This document shows positions 34,744 to 43,979 of a stretch of 64,000 bases of DNA, piece after piece. The position numbers and the translations under genes are program-made. The number at the start of each line of letters is the position of its first letter. The stretch's first letter is position 1. The DNA comes from Antricoccus suffuscus (GTDB taxonomy: Bacteria; Actinomycetota; Actinomycetes; Mycobacteriales; Antricoccaceae), in the NCBI RefSeq assembly GCF_003003235.1, contig NZ_PVUE01000003.1, forward strand, positions 1-64,000. Reading direction: 5' to 3'. The notes under the pieces were generated by a model that saw only the letters and a program-made list of their open reading frames with translations, was not told the origin of the DNA and searched no databases.

Positions 34744-37200
34744 ATGAGCCCGGTAACCGATGATCGGTACGTCGTCAGTCTCGCGCGCGTCCGCGAGTAC
34801 GACGTCGCCAAGGTGGGACGCAAGGCCGCCACCTTGGCCGAGTTGATCAACGCGGGTTTCGCGGTGCCCGAGGGAATCGTCCTCACGACGAGCGCCTTTG
34901 TGGATTGCTGCGACGGCGGGGGCGGCGGCAGACCACAAAGGCACTCGATCGAGACGGATTCCTCTGTGGCCGCGGCGGTGGCGACGATCGCCGACCACTT
35001 CGCCGGCGACACGGTAGTAGTGCGATCGTCCGCCATCGACGAGGACTTGCCGCACGCGTCGTACGCCGGCCAGTACGACTCCATCCTCGACGTACGTGGT
35101 GGCACCGACCTGTGCGCCGCGATAGAGAAGTGTTGGGCGTCCGCGAATGCCGATCGAGCACGCTCGTACCGATCTGCGGCCGATACTTCGATGGCCGTGC
35201 TGGTCCAGCGGCAGCTGTCGCCAGATATCGCGGGCGTGGCGTTCACGGCCAACCCGGTCACCGGCGACCGCAACGAGGTGTTGGTCTCGGCCGTTCCCGG
35301 CCTGGGCATTGGCGTCGTCGACGGTACGACGAATCCCGACGAATGGGTCGTCGCCGGGACGACGGCGACGCCGGTGCGGGTCGATAACGGTGCGCTCACC
35401 GCCGCGCAGGCTCGCTCGGTCGCCGTACTCGCCCGTCGGGTTGAAGCGCGTCTGGGATGCCCGCAGGACATCGAGTGGGCGATGCAGTCCGGCCTCCTGA
35501 TGGTGCTGCAGGCTCGCCCGATCACCGCGTTGCCGACCGCGCCGGCCGTCGAACTGCCGCCCGGGCCGTGGTTTAAGGAGACCGACCGGTACGCCGAGCC
35601 GATGACGGCGTTGGGAGCGTCGATCGTCGAGCGATGCATCGGCGTCGGCCTGGGTGGGATGTTCCGGCGTTACGGAGCGATGATCGACCGGGTCGAGGTG
35701 CGTTCGATCGGCGGCGAGATCTACCAGCAGCTGTTGCCTTTCCACGGCAAACCGGAAGATCGGCCCCCGCCGTGGTGGGTGCTCGCCGTCGTCGCCCGGG
35801 TGGTGCCTTCGATGCGGACCCGGATGCGAACCGCCGGCCGGGCCGCAGACCGTGAACGGCTCAATGAGACGGTACGTAGCTGGTACGACGTCTGGCGTCC
35901 CGATATCGAGCGTCGCGTCGCGGAGCATCGTTCCGTTGCAATCGACGGGCTCAGCAACTCCGAGCTCGCCGCGCACTTCGATCGCCTTGGCGCCTTCGTT
36001 GAGGAAACAATCCGCCTGCATTTTCGCTTGATGCCGCCGCACATCGTGCCGCTCTATCGGCTCGTTGCGTTGTGCCACAGGCTCTTCGGCTGGGACACCG
36101 CGCGTGCGCTGGACCTCGTGTCGGGGACGTCCGCGGTGACGTCCGCGCCGTCGGAGGAACTGCACGACCTCGCGGCACAGGTACAGGAGTCGCCGGAGCT
36201 GTGCGCCGCGCTGGCCGCCGGCGCCGACCCGGGCAGCACGATTCGGGCGTACTCGCCTTCTCTAGGCGCCGCTTTTGACGACTGGTGTGACCGGTACGCC
36301 GACCGAAACATCAGCGACGACCCCGGCTCGCCGACGTTGCGGGAGCGGCCGGTGCTGTTGAGCAGGCTGCTGCTCGATGGCCGCCCCGACCTTAGCGGGC
36401 AGACAGCCGACGTACGCCAAGCGGCGATCGACGACGCGCGCCGCTTGTTGGCGGGGCGTCGGGCGCGGGACCGGCAGGAATTCGAACGCGCCTACAACGA
36501 CGTACTGGCCAGCTACTGCCTGCGGGAGGACTCCGCATTCTGGACCGCGTCGATGCCGGCCGCGCTTGTCCGGCCTATCGCGTTGGAGATCGGACGGCGG
36601 CTCGTCGCGGCCGGCCGGCTCGACCGGGCCGAAGACGCGGTGCAGCTCGAGTTCGACGTACTGTCGCGTGCTTTGGGCGACGACACGGACCTACATCAGT
36701 TGGTGATCAAGGCGACGGCGGAACGGGCGTGGGCCCGGCAGCACCCCGGACCTATCAGTGTCGGGCCCGAGATGGCGCCGCCGCCGGACATTCGCGGCCT
36801 TCCGCGGTCGGCGCGCGAGCTGAATGCGGCGCTCCTGTGGTCGCGCTTCGGCGATGCCGAGAAGCCCGAAGAGCACACCGATGCGCTTCTCGTCGGTACG
36901 GCGGGCGCGCCCGGCCGCTACACCGGTCCGGTCCGGGTGATCACTGACGTATCGCATTTCGACCGGATACAACAGGGTGACGTGCTGGTCTGCCACACGA
37001 CAGACCCGGCGTGGTCCGTGCTGTTCGGAGTCGCATCGGCACTCATCACCAATGTCGGCGGGGTGCTGTCACACGCCGCGATCGTTGCCCGCGAATACGG
37101 ATTGCCGGCGGCACTAGGCACCGGGACGGCGACCGCCGTACTGCACGACGGTCAGATCGTGACGGTCGACGGTTCTACCGGGACGGTCACCGCCGGATAG
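34744..37200 (+). CDS. PEP-utilising dikinase/phosphotransferase-like enzyme (rifampicin phosphotransferase/PEP synthase family)
   Basis: 818 aa from ATG 34744 behind a G-rich Shine-Dalgarno. An N-terminal ATP-grasp domain (GRKAATLAELINAGFAVPEG, VVRSSAIDEDLPHASYAGQYDSILDV, AFTANPVTGDRNEVLVSAVPGLG) leads into a middle helical region of about 450 residues. The C-terminal swivelling domain has the phospho-histidine motif GGVLSHAAIVAREYGLPAALG (H777). The typical C-terminal PEP/pyruvate barrel of PpsA is absent. That layout matches Rph-type phosphotransferases, which phosphorylate a hydroxyl group with ATP beta-phosphate. The acceptor is unknown; rifamycins, phenols or a pathway intermediate are all possible. 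It lies downstream of the LAL regulator. Confidence 0.82.
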   Translation: MSPVTDDRYVVSLARVREYDVAKVGRKAATLAELINAGFAVPEGIVLTTSAFVDCCDGGGGGRPQRHSIETDSSVAAAVATIADHFAGDTVVVRSSAIDEDLPHASYAGQYDSILDVRGGTDLCAAIEKCWASANADRARSYRSAADTSMAVLVQRQLSPDIAGVAFTANPVTGDRNEVLVSAVPGLGIGVVDGTTNPDEWVVAGTTATPVRVDNGALTAAQARSVAVLARRVEARLGCPQDIEWAMQSGLLMVLQARPITALPTAPAVELPPGPWFKETDRYAEPMTALGASIVERCIGVGLGGMFRRYGAMIDRVEVRSIGGEIYQQLLPFHGKPEDRPPPWWVLAVVARVVPSMRTRMRTAGRAADRERLNETVRSWYDVWRPDIERRVAEHRSVAIDGLSNSELAAHFDRLGAFVEETIRLHFRLMPPHIVPLYRLVALCHRLFGWDTARALDLVSGTSAVTSAPSEELHDLAAQVQESPELCAALAAGADPGSTIRAYSPSLGAAFDDWCDRYADRNISDDPGSPTLRERPVLLSRLLLDGRPDLSGQTADVRQAAIDDARRLLAGRRARDRQEFERAYNDVLASYCLREDSAFWTASMPAALVRPIALEIGRRLVAAGRLDRAEDAVQLEFDVLSRALGDDTDLHQLVIKATAERAWARQHPGPISVGPEMAPPPDIRGLPRSARELNAALLWSRFGDAEKPEEHTDALLVGTAGAPGRYTGPVRVITDVSHFDRIQQGDVLVCHTTDPAWSVLFGVASALITNVGGVLSHAAIVAREYGLPAALGTGTATAVLHDGQIVTVDGSTGTVTAG

Positions 37201-37253
37201 CTGCGAATTGTCACACAGTCGCCAAATATTGGCGAAAGTAACAAGGGGGAGAG

Positions 37254-37718
37254 ATGAACACTGCAGTTCTGCGTGGACAAAAGGCGACGGCCAAGGCCGC
37301 ACCGCACTACCGCGTTGTTGCGGATCGAGTGCAGGCATGGGGCGCGCTACTGGGGGTAATGTTGTGCGCCGTACAGGTCGCGCTCGCCGCGCTCGGTTTC
37401 TGGGGCGTCGAGGAACGTCCGGGTAACAAGGAGGCCGGAGAGGCGGCGTTCGGCCCGCACGCCATGAACGGGACGATCTTGCAGTACCTCGCGCTGGCAC
37501 TGCTGATACTGGGCATCGTGACGATGGTGAACTGGAAGGTGTGGGCAATTCCGCTGGTGCTGGCGATCCTGTTGTTTGCGGTGCAGGGTCTGCTCGTCGG
37601 GCTTGGATTTGATGTCAGCAAGTGGTTCGGGGCGTTGCATGCCCTCAGCGGCATGGTGATCACCGCCGGGTTCGTGTGGCTAACGCTCGACCGGTTCCGC
37701 CATCCGCTGCGCCATTAA
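37254..37718 (+). CDS. DUF6220-like small membrane protein
   Basis: 154 aa, AAGGGGGA upstream of ATG 37254. Four hydrophobic helices (about 26-46, 60-85, 88-108, 118-140); the last holds SGMVITAGFVWLTLDRF. It may be a transport or electron-transfer accessory for the cluster. Family call is tentative. Confidence 0.65.
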   Translation: MNTAVLRGQKATAKAAPHYRVVADRVQAWGALLGVMLCAVQVALAALGFWGVEERPGNKEAGEAAFGPHAMNGTILQYLALALLILGIVTMVNWKVWAIPLVLAILLFAVQGLLVGLGFDVSKWFGALHALSGMVITAGFVWLTLDRFRHPLRH

Positions 37719-37836
37719 ATTTCGTGTGACAAGGAAGCGAGGACGTCGGCTCGCTTGGCCCGACGGTAGGGGCGGCGCACCGTGAGCAGGCGACCGTCGT
37801 ACGTTGTTACGACACTCGCCAACTCAAGGAGAACCG

Positions 37837-38808
37837 ATGAAGTTCGGAGTCACGCCGCAGACTTGGATGGGACGGCCGCAAGATGAGGTCATCGAGGTAG
37901 CCAAACACGCTGACGCGGTGGGCTACGCGTCGCTTTGGCTGCCCGAGGCCGCGGCGTACGACGTGTTCGCGCTCGCGACCTACATCGGCCTACAGACCGA
38001 ACAGATCGAGATGGTGCTCGGCGCGTTGCCGGTCACAGTGCGTGACCCAGCCATGATCGCCCGCGGAATCTCGTCAGTTCAGGCGCTGACCGGACGCACC
38101 GTGTCGGCCTGTCTTGGTACGTCGAGCAACTTCATCGTCGAGACGTGGCACGGTCGCTCCCGGGAGCACAGCGGCACCGCGCTTGGCGAGTCGGCGCAGG
38201 CGCTGCGCTCGCTATTGGCGGGCGAGAAGTCGCGGCTCAACGGAAAAGTGCTCAGCACCAATGGCTTCAAGCTGCGGCTTGGCACTCCCGCGACGCCGGT
38301 GACGATGGCAGCCTTCGGGCCCTATGCCCTGAAGATGGCCGCACAGTACGCCGACCGGCTGGTGCTCAATTTGCTCGATGCCGACACGGCGAAGTCAGTG
38401 ATCGACCAGTTCTCGGCGTACTGCAAGGACGCCGGCCGGGAGGTGCCGCCGGTGGCCCTGTGGGTCGGTACGGCGGTCGACCAGGACGAAGCGGCGTTCG
38501 AACAACTCCGGTCCGCAACGGTCGGCTACCTGATGGCACCGGGCTACAGTGACATGTTCGCGAAGGCGGGCTATGGCGAGCTCATCGACTACGCGCGGAC
38601 GAGGCCACACCCGCGGGAACTGATGGCGAAGGTACCTGACGAGCTGGTCCGCGGGGTCAGCATTATTGGCGACCAGGACATGGTGACCGCCCGGATCGCG
38701 CAGTACGCCGCGGCCGGGATCGATGAGTTGATCTTCCAGCCCACCTCCACCGAAAGTGACCCCGGCGCGAAGCAGACGCTCACCAAAGTCGCAGACGTCG
38801 CGTTCTAG
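37837..38808 (+). CDS. LLM-class flavin-dependent oxidoreductase (F420-type), copy 1
   Basis: 323 aa, AAGGAGA upstream of ATG 37837. Bacterial-luciferase-like TIM barrel: MKFGVTPQTWMGRPQDEVIEVAKHADAVGYASLWLPE, LGTSSNFIVETWHGRSRE, IGDQDMVTARIAQYAAAGIDELIFQP. It probably uses F420 or FMN. It is closely related to the gene at 42128. The gene lies between the DUF6220-like protein and the dioxygenase. Confidence 0.88.
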   Translation: MKFGVTPQTWMGRPQDEVIEVAKHADAVGYASLWLPEAAAYDVFALATYIGLQTEQIEMVLGALPVTVRDPAMIARGISSVQALTGRTVSACLGTSSNFIVETWHGRSREHSGTALGESAQALRSLLAGEKSRLNGKVLSTNGFKLRLGTPATPVTMAAFGPYALKMAAQYADRLVLNLLDADTAKSVIDQFSAYCKDAGREVPPVALWVGTAVDQDEAAFEQLRSATVGYLMAPGYSDMFAKAGYGELIDYARTRPHPRELMAKVPDELVRGVSIIGDQDMVTARIAQYAAAGIDELIFQPTSTESDPGAKQTLTKVADVAF

Positions 38809-38988
38809 CGGATCCGAGGGACGATGGAACCACATATGTGCCGATCGGCATCACCCTCGGGAAATTCTTGCTGCGTAGTCATACATTTGTGCCGGAGTGT
38901 CGCGTTCTGGCGATTGGGCGCGGACGATTGAACAAGAGCGGTTTGCCGCTTAGGGTCGTCTCAAGCCCATCGACCATTGGAGCGCGCC

Positions 38989-40461
38989 ATGTCGATCACC
39001 GAGAACTCCCGGCCCACGGCCGTCGCCAGCGTCACGGGCGATGAGCAGAACCCCTACCTGCTAGGCATCTACGCGCCGGTTCATGAAGAGATCAGCGCCG
39101 AGGACATGGTGGTTATTGGCGAGATTCCCAAGGACCTCAACGGCGTATACCTGCGCAACGGTCCTAACCGCAAGTACGAGACGCCCGGTCGCTATCACTG
39201 GTTCGACGGCGACGGGATGATCCACGCGATACATTTCGACAACGGCAAGGTCCGCTATCAAAACCGGTGGGTGCGCACCGAGGCCTTCAAGGCCGAAAGC
39301 GCAGCCGGCAGAGCGCTGTTCAGCGGCGTCAGCGAAAATCCCGAGAACAACCCGTTCGGCAACAGCCACGGCCTCAACATCAAGGACTCGGCCAACACCG
39401 ATCTGATCTACCACCGCGGCAAGGTCCTCGCGACGTGGTACCTGTGTGGCGCGCCGATGGCGATTGACCCGCTCTCGCTCGACACCCTCGGGGCGGAGGA
39501 CTTCTTAGGCACGCTGGTGGGCGACATGATGGCGCACCCGAAGGTGGACGAGCGTACCGGTGAACTGTTCTGGTTCGACTACGGTCCGCAGGCGCCGTAC
39601 ATGCGGTACGGCGTCATGGGCGCGGACGGCAAACAGAAGCACGTCACCGATATCGAGCTGCCTGGACCACGGTTGCCGCATGACATGGGGATCACCGACA
39701 ACTACGCCATACTGATGGATCTGCCGTTGATTCAGGATGAGCGTGCGCGCCAGGCTGGGCGTTACAAGATCCAGTTCGACCACACGCTGCCAGCGCGTTT
39801 TGCAGTGATTCCGCGCTATTCCGACGCCAGCAAGTTGCGCTGGTTTGAAGCGTCACCGTGCTATATCTACCACGTCGTCAACGCCTGGGAGGAAGGCGAC
39901 GAGGTGGTCATGGACGTCTGCAGGATGCGTCAGGGTCAGCACGCTCAGGCTCAGATCAAGACACCGCTCGCGCAGATGCTCGCCTATCTGAAGATGGACG
40001 CTCGCATCTGGCGCTACCGGTTCAACGTCAAGACCGGGCAGACGATCGAGGGCCCACGCGACGACGACAACACCGAGTTTCCGAGCATTGACTCGCGCGT
40101 CGTCGGCCAGCGCAACCGGTTCACCTACAACGCGCACATCGCGCAGGCCGACACGGTGCTGTTTGACGGAATCGTGCGCTATGACCTGCACAGCGGGGAT
40201 TCGGAGCACTATCGGTACGGCGAGGGGCGGTGGGGCAGCGAGTCGCCATTCGCGCCCCGAGACAATTCGACCGGCGAGGACGACGGCTACCTCGTGTCCT
40301 TTGTGACCGATGAGCGCGACCAACACAGTGAAGTCGAGGTCCTCGACGCGTCCGATATCGCGGCCGGACCGGTAGCCCGCGTCGTACTCCCGCAGCGAGT
40401 GCCGCTCGGTTTCCATGCCACGTGGGTCCGCGAAGACCAGCTGCGCAAGGCGGCCTCGTGA
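38989..40461 (+). CDS. Carotenoid-cleavage/lignostilbene-type dioxygenase (RPE65 family)
   Basis: 490 aa. A GGAG Shine-Dalgarno precedes ATG 38989. Seven-bladed propeller family signatures: NGPNRKYETPGRYHWFDGDGMIHAIHF, MMAHPKVDERTGELFWFDYGP, LPHDMGITDNYAILMDLPL, CYIYHVVNAWEEGDE and PLGFHATWV. The four iron-binding histidines are H183, H231, H295 and H476. It cleaves C=C bonds of carotenoids, apocarotenoids or stilbenes oxidatively to aldehydes or ketones. The natural substrate is unknown; the downstream acyl-CoA ligase suggests degradation of an aromatic or isoprenoid acid. It overlaps the ligase by GTGA. Confidence 0.9.
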   Translation: MSITENSRPTAVASVTGDEQNPYLLGIYAPVHEEISAEDMVVIGEIPKDLNGVYLRNGPNRKYETPGRYHWFDGDGMIHAIHFDNGKVRYQNRWVRTEAFKAESAAGRALFSGVSENPENNPFGNSHGLNIKDSANTDLIYHRGKVLATWYLCGAPMAIDPLSLDTLGAEDFLGTLVGDMMAHPKVDERTGELFWFDYGPQAPYMRYGVMGADGKQKHVTDIELPGPRLPHDMGITDNYAILMDLPLIQDERARQAGRYKIQFDHTLPARFAVIPRYSDASKLRWFEASPCYIYHVVNAWEEGDEVVMDVCRMRQGQHAQAQIKTPLAQMLAYLKMDARIWRYRFNVKTGQTIEGPRDDDNTEFPSIDSRVVGQRNRFTYNAHIAQADTVLFDGIVRYDLHSGDSEHYRYGEGRWGSESPFAPRDNSTGEDDGYLVSFVTDERDQHSEVEVLDASDIAAGPVARVVLPQRVPLGFHATWVREDQLRKAAS

Positions 40462-42131
40462 AGCTGCATCCCGAGGAACGGGTCCGCGACTACGTCGAGG
40501 CCGGCTACTGGGGCGCGCCGACGTGGCCGCAGATGCTCGACGCGCACATCGCCGCGACCCCGGACAAGCTCGCGATCGTCGATCCGGCCAACCTTGAGGC
40601 GCTGTGCGGTACGCCGCCTCAGCAGTGGACTTGGCGAGAGCTCGGCGATTACACCGATCGGCTCGCGGCAGTCTTGCGCGACTACGGCATCGGCGCCGAC
40701 GACGTGGTCGCGTGCGCCTTACCCAACCGGGTCGAGCTTGCCGCGCTCTACCTTGCGGTCGCGAAGCTCGGCGCCATCGTGTCGCCATGCCCGGTGCAAT
40801 ACCGCCAGCACGAGTACCTGCAGATCTGCGCGGCGGTAAAACCGAAAGTCTTCGTTACGGTGACTGCCTTCGCGGACCGGGCGCTGGCGGCCGAGGTAGC
40901 AGCGGCCAAGATCCCCTCTGTGCAGTCGATCTTGGCATACGGCGACGAACGGCCGGACGGCGTACTGTCGCTCGACCGGCTCGTGTCCGAAGCCGCGCCA
41001 GCACAGTTCGATCGGGAGCCCGACGGTAACGACTGCGTAACCGTGTGCTGGACGTCCGGCACCGAGGCCGCGCCCAAAGGTGTCCCGCGATGCGCAAACG
41101 ACTGGTATCCGATGGCGTACGCCAGCATCGACGCGGCCGAGCTCACGGGGAACGACGTATTGCTCAATCCGTTTCCGATGGTCAATATGGCAGGTATAGC
41201 GGGAATGTTCGTGCCGTGGCTGATCACCGGCGCGACGCTCGTGCAACATCACCCGTTCGACCCGCAGACGTTCTTCGGCCAGCTGGCCGCCCACCGAGTG
41301 ACCTATACGGTTGCGCCTCCGGCGTTGCTGATGATGGTGCTCGCCCGTGAGGACATCCCGGCTGTCGTATTCGACTCGCTGCGGATCGTCGGGTCCGGAT
41401 CGGCGCCGCTGTCGCCGCACATGACTAATGGCTGGAAAGACCGGTTCGGCATCGAGATCATCAACTGCTTCGGATCCAATGAGGGAGTTTGCATCGCCGG
41501 CGACCCCAAGACGGTGCCCGACCAGGACCTTCGCGCGACACTGTTCCCGCGGTTCGGGTCGCCGTCGCACGAGTGGCCCAACACCGGTGCACATGGCATG
41601 CGTTCGCGCATCGTCGATCTCGGGACCGGCCAGCAGATTGATGAGGCGGATAGGACCGGTGAGTTCCGAATCAAAGGGCCCGGAGTGTTCGCCGGTTACT
41701 GGCCCGGCACCGGATCGACGGACGCGTTTGACGAGGACGGCTACTTCTGCACCGGCGACCTTTTCCAGTATGTCGCCGACGACAGCGGCGACCTGCGCTA
41801 CCTCAAGTACCTCGACCGTGCGAAAGACATCATCGTCCGAGGCGGGCAAAACATCTCTGCCGCGGAAGTCGAGGGACTGCTCGTGGGCCATCCCGCGGTC
41901 GCCGAGGTGGCGGTCGTCGGCGTACCGGACGAGGTGTACGGCGAGCGGGTTTGCGCCGTCATCGTGTCCAGCGCCGGGGCGCCGCCCACGCTCGAGTCAC
42001 TCGTCGAGTTCTTGCGTGGCAGCCAGATCGCGTCTTACAAATTGCCGGAGTCGCTGCACATCGTCGAGGCTCTGCCGCGTAACCCGGTCGGCAAGATCCT
42101 CAAGCGGGAAGTCAGGTCGATGCTCGGATGA
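40458..42131 (+). CDS. Acyl-CoA synthetase (AMP-binding family)
   Basis: 557 aa from GTG 40458, overlapping the dioxygenase stop. Adenylation motifs: WTSGTEAAPKGVP (A3-like), NCFGSNEGVC, TGEFRIKGPGVFAGYWPGTG, FCTGDLFQY, KYLDRAKDIIVRGGQNISAAEVE and the catalytic Lys in RNPVGKILKREV. It resembles cyclohexanecarboxylate/benzoate-type CoA ligases and would activate an acid formed after the dioxygenase step. Next gene overlaps as ATGA. Confidence 0.9.
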   Translation: MKLHPEERVRDYVEAGYWGAPTWPQMLDAHIAATPDKLAIVDPANLEALCGTPPQQWTWRELGDYTDRLAAVLRDYGIGADDVVACALPNRVELAALYLAVAKLGAIVSPCPVQYRQHEYLQICAAVKPKVFVTVTAFADRALAAEVAAAKIPSVQSILAYGDERPDGVLSLDRLVSEAAPAQFDREPDGNDCVTVCWTSGTEAAPKGVPRCANDWYPMAYASIDAAELTGNDVLLNPFPMVNMAGIAGMFVPWLITGATLVQHHPFDPQTFFGQLAAHRVTYTVAPPALLMMVLAREDIPAVVFDSLRIVGSGSAPLSPHMTNGWKDRFGIEIINCFGSNEGVCIAGDPKTVPDQDLRATLFPRFGSPSHEWPNTGAHGMRSRIVDLGTGQQIDEADRTGEFRIKGPGVFAGYWPGTGSTDAFDEDGYFCTGDLFQYVADDSGDLRYLKYLDRAKDIIVRGGQNISAAEVEGLLVGHPAVAEVAVVGVPDEVYGERVCAVIVSSAGAPPTLESLVEFLRGSQIASYKLPESLHIVEALPRNPVGKILKREVRSMLG

Positions 42132-43111
42132 GCCGCGAGCAACGACTGAGCATCTCGCTCGGCCTCTGGCAGGATCGGCCGCCACAGGAATCGCTCGCCG
42201 TGGCACAGCACGCCGATCGGCTTGGCTACGACGAGCTGTGGGTCGGCGAGATGGCGACATACGACGCGTTTGCTCTCGGCACCGCCGTCGGACTACAGAC
42301 CGCTCGGATCCCCTTAGTGCTGGGCGCGATGGCCGTGACCGTGCGTGACCCGATGATGCTTGCGATGGGCGTTGCATCGGTTGCGGACCTCACGGGACGG
42401 GCAACCCATCTGGCCCTCGGCACGTCGAGCACGCACGTTGTCGAGGCGTGGCACGGCCGGTCACGCGGGCGGGCCACTGAGGCGCTGGTCGAGTCGGCGC
42501 GGGCAGTCCGGAGCCTACTGCACGGCGAGAAGGTCAAGTTTAACGGCGAAGTGCTGAGCACCAACGGTTATCACCTCCGGCTTGCGCCGCCGCAGACATC
42601 GATCTCGATGGCCGCATTTGGGCCGCGCGCGCTCATGGCGGCTGCGGAGCACGCCGACCGGTTGGTGATCAACCTGGTCGACGTACCGACCGCGAAGCTT
42701 CTTGTCGATGAGTTTTCCGAATATTGCGGGGAAGTCGGACGCGTGCGTCCGCCAGTGGCGATGTGGGTCTGTGCGGCGCCACACTCCAGTGGGGCGGCGA
42801 TGTTGCAGCTTCGCACCGGTCTCGTGGGCTATCTGATGGCGCCTGGGTATGCCGAGATGTTTGCCCGTGCTGGATTTGGAGACCTGGTCGACTTCGCTCG
42901 CCGACGACCGCATCCACGCGAACTGCTCGAGCGAATCCCGGACGAATTGATCGATGGTGTGAGCCTGATCGGCTCGGAAAGCCATGTGCGCCAGCGGATC
43001 TCGGACTATCGAGCCGCTGGTATCGACGAGATTGTCGTCGTACCTTCGTGCACCGACGACGATCCGGCCGGCGAGCGCTCGCTGACCAGCATCGCCGCAG
43101 TCGGGCGCTGA
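42128..43111 (+). CDS. LLM-class flavin-dependent oxidoreductase (F420-type), copy 2
   Basis: 327 aa, ATGA overlap with the ligase. It shares long blocks with the first LLM gene (VTVRDPMMLAMG, VEAWHGRSRGR, EVLSTNGYHLRL, GYLMAPGYAEMFARAG, RRPHPRELLERIPDELIDG). The two therefore derive from a duplication flanking the dioxygenase and ligase genes. They may act on successive intermediates or have split substrate range. Confidence 0.88.
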   Translation: MSREQRLSISLGLWQDRPPQESLAVAQHADRLGYDELWVGEMATYDAFALGTAVGLQTARIPLVLGAMAVTVRDPMMLAMGVASVADLTGRATHLALGTSSTHVVEAWHGRSRGRATEALVESARAVRSLLHGEKVKFNGEVLSTNGYHLRLAPPQTSISMAAFGPRALMAAAEHADRLVINLVDVPTAKLLVDEFSEYCGEVGRVRPPVAMWVCAAPHSSGAAMLQLRTGLVGYLMAPGYAEMFARAGFGDLVDFARRRPHPRELLERIPDELIDGVSLIGSESHVRQRISDYRAAGIDEIVVVPSCTDDDPAGERSLTSIAAVGR

Positions 43112-43116
43112 CGAAT

Positions 43117-43566
43117 TTAGCTGAGATGCTCGGTGAGGATCTCGAACGCCGACGCCCAGCCGTCGTACACGCCGTAGTCGCCTGGTTGACCGTCGGCGCC
43201 GCGCAAGTGAAACATCATCTCGGTCTGGCCCGGGGCGGTCTCGGTCAGGACAACGGTGATCACGGGCGCCTCGGAGTCGGTGGGCATGCCCCAGGTGAAG
43301 ACGAGGCGCTCAGGCTCGACAACTTCGAGGTATTCGCCGGACGTCGGAAACTCGGTGCCGTCCGGCGCGATCATCATGTATTCGTAACTGCCACCGACGC
43401 GCGCGTCGATGCGCACGGACTCGCGAGGCGTCCGCACGTTGCGCGGATGCCACCACTGGGCGGCTTCATCGGGATCGGTCCAGGCCCGCCAGAGGATCTC
43501 ACGAGGCGCGTCGAAGACGCGGGTGATGGTGAATTCCTTCTGCTGGGTAGCGCTTTTGTCAGCCAT
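43117..43566 (-). CDS. SRPBCC-family (AHSA1-like) protein
   Basis: 149 aa. FTITRVFDAPREILWRAWTDPDEAAQWWHPRNVRTPRES, YLEVVEPERLVFTWGM and DGWASAFEILTEHLS are typical of the START/AHSA1 fold. It overlaps the ArsR gene by 8 nt. Such pairs are common; the regulator probably controls its neighbour. Ligand unknown. Confidence 0.88.
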   Translation of the reverse strand: MADKSATQQKEFTITRVFDAPREILWRAWTDPDEAAQWWHPRNVRTPRESVRIDARVGGSYEYMMIAPDGTEFPTSGEYLEVVEPERLVFTWGMPTDSEAPVITVVLTETAPGQTEMMFHLRGADGQPGDYGVYDGWASAFEILTEHLS

Positions 43567-43903
43567 GAGGCTTCCCTTTCTTTAGCTCTTGGAGTCGCTC
43601 GTCGAGCAGGTCGAAGCGCTCGTTCCAGTGGCGGCGATGGTGATCGACCCAGGTCGAGACCTCGTCCAATGGCTCGGTGCGCAGGGTGCAGGTGCGCCAC
43701 TGCGCATGCGTCGTGCGTTCGATCAGGCCCGCCGTCTCGAGCACTTTGAGGTGCTGCGAGATCGCCGGCTTGCTCACCGCGAACGGGGTAGCGAGCTCGC
43801 CGACCGTGGTCGGGCCTTCCGCCAGCCGCGACAGGATCGCGCGACGAGTCGGATCGGCGAGCGCCGCAAAGACGGTGCTCAAAGGATCGTCCGAACCCCG
43901 CAT
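43559..43903 (-). CDS. ArsR-family transcriptional regulator
   Basis: 114 aa winged helix: FAALADPTRRAILSRLAEGPTTVGELATPFAVSKPAISQHLKVLETAGLIERTTHAQWRTC. No metal-binding cysteine pair is in the recognition helix, so it is likely metal-independent. It is the first gene of a two-gene unit with the SRPBCC gene. Confidence 0.9.
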   Translation of the reverse strand: MRGSDDPLSTVFAALADPTRRAILSRLAEGPTTVGELATPFAVSKPAISQHLKVLETAGLIERTTHAQWRTCTLRTEPLDEVSTWVDHHRRHWNERFDLLDERLQELKKGKPHG

Positions 43904-43916
43904 GTAAGCGACTCCT

Positions 43917-43937
43917 TAATTAATGAATGACTTAACT
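43917..43937. promoter_or_regulatory. AT-rich palindromic site upstream of arsR, probable operator/promoter
   Basis: TTAATTAA followed by TGAATGACTTAA lies 14 bp upstream of the ArsR start in GC-rich DNA. This is typical of ArsR autoregulatory sites. Confidence 0.4.
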
Positions 43938-43979
43938 ATAGACTCGCGACACCCGATGTCAAGAGAAAGGTGCGTTCGA

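Noticed and set aside
34744-37200. Standard phosphoenolpyruvate synthase of gluconeogenesis
   Set aside because: The C-terminal PEP/pyruvate-binding barrel is missing and the phospho-His domain is at the end, as in Rph-type enzymes.
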